Shown here one piece after another: positions 59,673-64,000 of a stretch of 64,000 nt of DNA (positions within the stretch are counted from its first letter, which is position 1; every line of letters begins with the position of its first letter). The position numbers were made by a program, and so were the translations under genes. The stretch is taken from contig JAABSH010000010.1 in assembly GCA_011390465.1 (NCBI GenBank), positions 27,116 through 91,115 of the forward strand, written 5' to 3'. Under the pieces are notes generated by a model. It had not been told where the DNA came from and ran no database searches. It saw nothing but the letters and a program-made list of their open reading frames with translations. This stretch comes from Desulfobacteraceae bacterium. Its GTDB lineage: Bacteria > Desulfobacterota > Desulfobacteria > Desulfobacterales > Desulfosalsimonadaceae.

Positions 59673-62600
59673 TTACGATGCGGCCCGATGATACGCCTGA
59701 ATCGGTTCCACGGTAAGGGCTTTTTGCTTTATGGCGCTGATACCCGTGCACATGGCTTTGGCCCCGGCAATGGTTGTGGCATAGGGAATATTGAATTTCA
59801 AGGCCGCCCGCCGGATCATGTACCCGTCCCGCCGGATCTTATCGCCGGTGCCGGTATTGATCACAAACTGAATCTCCCGGTTCATGATGGCATCCACCAC
59901 ATGGGGCCGGCCCGCGGACACCTTGTTGACCAGCCGATTTTGAACGCCGCCGGCACAGAAGTAATCCGACGTGCCCCGGGTGGCGACAATGACAAATCCC
60001 ATGTCTGCAAACTGACGTGCCACTTCAAGGGCCGCGGGTTTATCCTGCTCCTGAACACTGATAAAGACCGCCCCCTGGGTGGGCAGATTTTGTCCGGCCC
60101 CAATCTGGGATTTGGCGTAGGCCCGGCCGAAATCCACATCAATGCCCATGACCTCGCCCGTGGACTTCATCTCCGGCCCCAGCAGGATATCCACATCCGG
60201 AAACCGGTTAAAGGGCAGCACGGCTTCTTTCACGGAAACATGAGTGGGATGCACTTCTTCTGTAAATCCGAGTTCCGCCAGGCTCTTGCCGGCCATGATC
60301 CTGGTGGCAAGCTTTGCCAGGGGCACGCCCGTGGCCTTGCTCACAAATGGCACGGTCCGCGAGGCCCGGGGGTTTACTTCCAGCACATAGAGCCGGCCGT
60401 CTTTGATGGCATACTGAACATTCATAAGGCCCACCACGTTCAGCTCCAGGGCCATGGCTTTGGTGGCTGCGGAAATCTCTTCAATGTCTGATGATTTCAA
60501 ACTGTAAGGCGGCAGCACGCACGCGGAATCTCCGGAATGCACGCCTGCGGCCTCAATATGTTCCATAATGCCGCCGATGACGGTTGTGGTTCCGTCGGAG
60601 ATGGCGTCCACATCCACTTCCACGGCATCTTCCAGAAATTTGTCAATGAGCACCGGGTGGTCCGGAGAGGCTGCCAGGGCCAAACGGGTGAAATTTTCCA
60701 GATCGTTTCTGTCGTACACAATTTTCATGGCCCGGCCGCCCAGCACGTACGACGGTCGCACAATTACGGGAAAGCCGATTTCGTCGGCCACCCTTGCTGC
60801 TTCTGCAATGGTTTGTGCCGTGCCGTTGGCAGGCTGCACCAGCCCCAGTTTGTTGAGCATAACCTGAAACTGCTTCCGGTCTTCTGCCCGGGCAATGCTG
60901 GCCGGGCTGGTGCCGATAATGGGAACCCCGGCATCCATGAGCGGCAGGGCCAGATTGAGGGGGGTCTGACCGCCGAACTGCACAATCACGCCGTCCGGTT
61001 TTTCCATTTCCACAATATGCAGCACGTCTTCATGGGTCAAAGGCTCAAAATAGAGTTTGTCCGAGGTATCATAATCCGTGCTCACGGTCTCCGGGTTGCT
61101 GTTCACCATAATACTTTCAATGCCCATCTCCTTTAACGCAAAAGCCGCGTGCACGCAGCAATAGTCAAATTCAATGCCCTGGCCGATACGGTTGGGGCCG
61201 CCGCCCAGGATCATGATTTTTTTACCATCTGTTAACCGGGCTTCGTTTTCCGCCTCATAGGTGGAATAATAATACGGAGTGGCGGCCTCAAATTCCGCCG
61301 CACAGGTATCCACCAGTTTATACACCGGCAGAAGATGATGCGCTTTTCGCATGGCGCGAACAGCAGCCTCTCCCAAGCCGGTCAGAAATCCCAGCTGAAC
61401 ATCTGAAAACCCGTATTCCTTGGCCTGTTTCAGCTGCGCAGGCGTAATGTCTGCGCCGGAGGCCGCAAGGACCTGTTCCATGTCCATGATCTGTTTAAAT
61501 TGATGCAGAAACCAGGGATCAATGGCGGTCAGTTCGTAAATAGCGTCCACGGAAATGCCGGCCAGAAAGGCATCGCGGATATAAAATATCCGGTTGGAAT
61601 TGGGCCGGGACAAAAACTTTTCAATTTCATCGGCAGAGGGCGGTCCGTCCGCGGTCTCCCGGCAGGTTTTTCCGTCCGCGCCGAATCCGGACCGGCCGAT
61701 CTCGAGCGACCGCAGCCCTTTTTGCATGGCTTCCTTAAAGGTCCGGCCGATGGCCATGGTTTCTCCCACGGACCGCATGGAGGTGGTCAGCACATCTTCG
61801 GCTTCGGGAAATTTTTCAAAGGTCCAGCGGGGAATTTTCACCACGCAGTAATCCAGGGCCGGCTCAAAGGACGCCACGGTTTCGCCGGTGATGTCGTTGG
61901 GAAGCTCGTCCAGGGTGTATCCCACCGCCAGCTTTGCCGCAATTTTGGCAATGGGGAACCCCGTGGCCTTGGATGCCAGGGCCGAACTCCGGGACACCCG
62001 GGGGTTCATCTCCACGACGATCAGTTCTCCGTCCGCCGGATTCACCGCAAACTGCACATTGGAACCGCCGGTTTCCACCCCGATTTCCCGCAAAATGGCG
62101 ATGGCCGCATCCCGCATCACCTGATATTCCCGGTCGGTGAGTGTCTGGGCCGGGGCAACGGTCAGGCTGTCTCCGGTATGAACGCCCATGGGATCAATAT
62201 TTTCAATAGAACAGATGATCACCACATTGTCGTTTTTGTCCCGCATGACTTCCAGCTCATACTCTTTCCATCCAAGCACGGATTCTTCGAGCATCACCTG
62301 GGTGGTCATGCTGGCATCCAGGCCCGAGGCCGCCAGTATCTCCAGTTCTTCCGGATTGTAAGCCACCCCGCCGCCGGTGCCGCCCAGGGTAAAGCTGGGC
62401 CGCACAATAATGGGAAACCCGATGTCTGCGGCGATTTTCCGGGCCGCATCCATATCGTTGGCGATCCCGCTTCTGGGAATCCGCAGCCCGATCCGGCGCA
62501 TGGCCTGGCAAAACAGGTCCCGGTCTTCCGCCTTATTGATGGCGGCCAGATCGGCGCCGATCATTTCCACATTGTATTTTTCCAGCACCCCGTTTTCCGC

Positions 62601-62906
62601 CAGGGCTTTGGCAGTATTCAGTCCGGTCTGCCCTCCCAGGGTCGGCAGCAGCGCGTCCGGCCGCTCTTTTTCGATGATCATTTCAACGGTTTTTGGCGTC
62701 ACCGGCTCGATATAGGTGTAATCCGCCATTTCCGGATCGGTCATGATGGTGGCCGGATTGCTGTTGACCAGCACCACTTCATATCCTTCCTCCCGCAGGG
62801 CCTTGCAGGCCTGAGTGCCGGAATAGTCGAATTCACAGGCCTGGCTGATAATAATGGGGCCGGCCCCGATAATGAGGATCTTTTTTATGTCTGTGCGTTT
62901 GGGCAT
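59673..62906 (-). CDS. carB: Carbamoyl phosphate synthase large subunit
   Basis: 1077 residues, full length. Two homologous ATP-grasp halves (about 1-545, 550-935), for example [17 protein letters not shown] and [16 protein letters not shown], followed by a C-terminal MGS-like regulatory domain. It makes carbamoyl phosphate for pyrimidines and arginine, with ammonia from the CarA subunit. It is separated by about 200 bases from carA. Start at ATG 62906. Confidence 0.97.
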   Translation of the reverse strand: MPKRTDIKKILIIGAGPIIISQACEFDYSGTQACKALREEGYEVVLVNSNPATIMTDPEMADYTYIEPVTPKTVEMIIEKERPDALLPTLGGQTGLNTAKALAENGVLEKYNVEMIGADLAAINKAEDRDLFCQAMRRIGLRIPRSGIANDMDAARKIAADIGFPIIVRPSFTLGGTGGGVAYNPEELEILAASGLDASMTTQVMLEESVLGWKEYELEVMRDKNDNVVIICSIENIDPMGVHTGDSLTVAPAQTLTDREYQVMRDAAIAILREIGVETGGSNVQFAVNPADGELIVVEMNPRVSRSSALASKATGFPIAKIAAKLAVGYTLDELPNDITGETVASFEPALDYCVVKIPRWTFEKFPEAEDVLTTSMRSVGETMAIGRTFKEAMQKGLRSLEIGRSGFGADGKTCRETADGPPSADEIEKFLSRPNSNRIFYIRDAFLAGISVDAIYELTAIDPWFLHQFKQIMDMEQVLAASGADITPAQLKQAKEYGFSDVQLGFLTGLGEAAVRAMRKAHHLLPVYKLVDTCAAEFEAATPYYYSTYEAENEARLTDGKKIMILGGGPNRIGQGIEFDYCCVHAAFALKEMGIESIMVNSNPETVSTDYDTSDKLYFEPLTHEDVLHIVEMEKPDGVIVQFGGQTPLNLALPLMDAGVPIIGTSPASIARAEDRKQFQVMLNKLGLVQPANGTAQTIAEAARVADEIGFPVIVRPSYVLGGRAMKIVYDRNDLENFTRLALAASPDHPVLIDKFLEDAVEVDVDAISDGTTTVIGGIMEHIEAAGVHSGDSACVLPPYSLKSSDIEEISAATKAMALELNVVGLMNVQYAIKDGRLYVLEVNPRASRTVPFVSKATGVPLAKLATRIMAGKSLAELGFTEEVHPTHVSVKEAVLPFNRFPDVDILLGPEMKSTGEVMGIDVDFGRAYAKSQIGAGQNLPTQGAVFISVQEQDKPAALEVARQFADMGFVIVATRGTSDYFCAGGVQNRLVNKVSAGRPHVVDAIMNREIQFVINTGTGDKIRRDGYMIRRAALKFNIPYATTIAGAKAMCTGISAIKQKALTVEPIQAYHRAAS

Positions 62907-62989
62907 AGGTTCTAAGCTCTATAGTCCTTGACAGCTTTTTGGCCGCTGCCTGAATTTATCATTAATGGCAATTGATACGATTTTAATCC

Positions 62990-63050
62990 CGCAGAGACGT
63001 GAGGCGCTGAGATTTTTTCTCTGCGGGCTCTGCGGCTCTGCGCGAAACAA
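62990..63050. repeat. GCAGAGAC/CTCTGCG palindromic repeat
   Basis: CGCAGAGACGTGAGGCGCTG ... TTCTCTGCGGGCTCTGCGGC and GCGCGAAAC form an imperfect hairpin. This pattern is like a dispersed repeat I know from many bacterial genomes. It fills the carA-carB gap (62907-63107), which shows no gene. Confidence 0.6.
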
Positions 63051-63107
63051 TGGTTTTTTAGATGCTCTGCCCGTAGAGAGCGGTTTAAATTTTATAAAAA
63101 TTCTTCT

Positions 63108-64000
63108 CTACGGTGTAGCCATCATTTTTACAAATTCGGAGAACAGATAATCCGCGTCATGGGGGCCGGGCGCGGCTTCGGGATGATACTGCACCGCAAA
63201 CAGCGGATAGTTGCGATGACGGAACCCTTCCACGGTATTGTCGTTTAAGTTCATGTGGGTCACTTCCACGGCCGCCGGGTCCAGGCTGTCCAGATCCACG
63301 GCAAATCCGTGGTTCTGGGAGGTCACTTCCACCCGGCGGGTTTTCAGGTTCTGCACCGGCTGGTTGGCGCCGTGATGGCCGAATTTGAGCTTGTACGTCC
63401 GGCCGCCCAGGGCAAGGCCCAGCAGCTGGATCCCCAGGCAGATGCCGAACAGGGGCTTATATCCCAGCAGTTGTTTGATGGTTTGTACTGCATACGCCAC
63501 GGGCTCCGGGTCTCCCGGTCCGTTGGACAAAAAAATGCCGTCCGGGTTTAATTTCCGGACGGTTGCAGCAGATGTTGTGGCCGGCACCACCAGCACCTCG
63601 CATCCGGCTCGCGCAAGACACCGCAAAATATTAAATTTTATGCCAAAATCAAAGGCCACCACAGACGGTCGGGTGCCTTTGTGGCGCCAGAGCCTCTGGT
63701 CCAGCTGAAGTGATCCGTCCGCAAAAACCGGCCGGTCGTTTTCCCAGAAATAAGGCTGGTCTGTTGCAACAGAAACCACCAGATCCCGGCCTTGCATTTT
63801 CGGGGCCTGGTTTGCGCGTTCCACCAGCGCGTCCGGATCCAGGGTCTGGGTGGAGATCACCGCCCGCATGGCCCCGGCGGTGCGGATGTGCCGGGTCAGG
63901 GCCCGGGTGTCCAGAGAGTCAATGCCCAGCACTTTCTGGTCCTGCAGATACTGTTTCAGGCTCTGGGTGGCGCGGAAGTTGCTGGGATATTCCTGGTATT
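63108..64000 (-). CDS. carA: Carbamoyl phosphate synthase small subunit, 5' end off the window
   Basis: The frame is open to the right edge and the start is not visible. The glutamine amidotransferase site: [18 protein letters not shown] (Cys), AVQYHPEA (His and Glu). The N-terminal CPSase_sm domain is partly present ([37 protein letters not shown]). It provides ammonia to CarB. Stop at 63108. Confidence 0.96.
   Translation of the reverse strand, partial: YQEYPSNFRATQSLKQYLQDQKVLGIDSLDTRALTRHIRTAGAMRAVISTQTLDPDALVERANQAPKMQGRDLVVSVATDQPYFWENDRPVFADGSLQLDQRLWRHKGTRPSVVAFDFGIKFNILRCLARAGCEVLVVPATTSAATVRKLNPDGIFLSNGPGDPEPVAYAVQTIKQLLGYKPLFGICLGIQLLGLALGGRTYKLKFGHHGANQPVQNLKTRRVEVTSQNHGFAVDLDSLDPAAVEVTHMNLNDNTVEGFRHRNYPLFAVQYHPEAAPGPHDADYLFSEFVKMMATP

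Noticed and set aside
61500..62915. 471-codon + strand frame over carB
   Set aside because: It opposes the clearly coding carB and is His/Gly-rich, a typical shadow.
62965..63150. 61-codon + frame between carA and carB
   Set aside because: It is made by the GCAGAGAC repeat and overlaps the end of carA.

Overview
The window reads as chromosomal DNA of an anaerobic, sulfate-reducer-like deltaproteobacterium (Desulfobacterota, probably Desulfobacteraceae or a relative). The inference rests on gene content: a tungsten-type aldehyde:ferredoxin oxidoreductase, a CooC-type nickel ATPase, a RACo-like corrinoid-activation protein, an octaheme cytochrome, an oxygen-sensitive glycyl radical enzyme and several Fe-S proteins. 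No 16S, tRNA or other taxonomic marker is present, so the family is not fixed.

Layout. 1-2.9 kb: the 5' part of a glycyl radical enzyme behind its FadR-type GntR regulator with a visible operator, then a NifU/IscU-like scaffold and a methyltransferase. 3-6.8 kb: shikimate kinase-like protein, a lipoprotein, a double universal stress protein and a diguanylate cyclase. 7-17 kb: a two-kinase phosphorelay, lipase-like lipoprotein, CYTH protein, phosphodiesterase, thrS, RNase D and a hydrolase. 17.2-19.6 kb: an AT-rich patch with five small lipoproteins. 19.8-28.4 kb: membrane diguanylate cyclase, NifA-like activator, PII protein, PilZ protein and glnE, i.e. nitrogen control mixed with c-di-GMP signalling. 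28.4-33.4 kb: nucleoside deaminase, HyuA-like protein, histone-deacetylase-like amidohydrolase with a zinc ribbon, and epmA. 33.4-46.1 kb: a rearranged accessory region. 46.1-51.8 kb: a six-gene minus-strand operon cooC / PrmA-like / MBL / sirtuin / RACo-like / MBL. 52-64 kb: SixA, toroid-fold protein plus acyltransferase, DUF1848, a broken toxin-antitoxin pair, a radical SAM protein, and purF, carB and carA (partial).

The most interesting part is 35.9-46.1 kb. Two divergent operons share a regulatory region with two long palindromes. Leftward are an Fe-S protein, a broken sulfatase, an SdsA-type alkylsulfatase lipoprotein and an octaheme cytochrome. Rightward are a TetR regulator, an SCP2-like protein, an iron alcohol dehydrogenase and an aldehyde:ferredoxin oxidoreductase. 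Together these could take an alkyl sulfate ester to alcohol, aldehyde and fatty acid. The region also carries scars: a 210-bp second copy of the Fe-S gene's 3' end whose core differs only at synonymous sites, a cytochrome whose C-terminus now runs into that copy, a sulfatase without its active site, and the tail of a second MBL hydrolase.

Small repeats are common: at least three copies of a palindromic MITE-like element (2.9, 11.2 and 52.0 kb), one element of another family (6.7 kb), a 34-36-base hairpin repeat (11.07, 11.83, 24.25 kb), one more hairpin repeat between carA and carB, and short tandem repeats, including eight 7-base units just upstream of sixA. I found no tRNA, rRNA, CRISPR array or complete insertion sequence.
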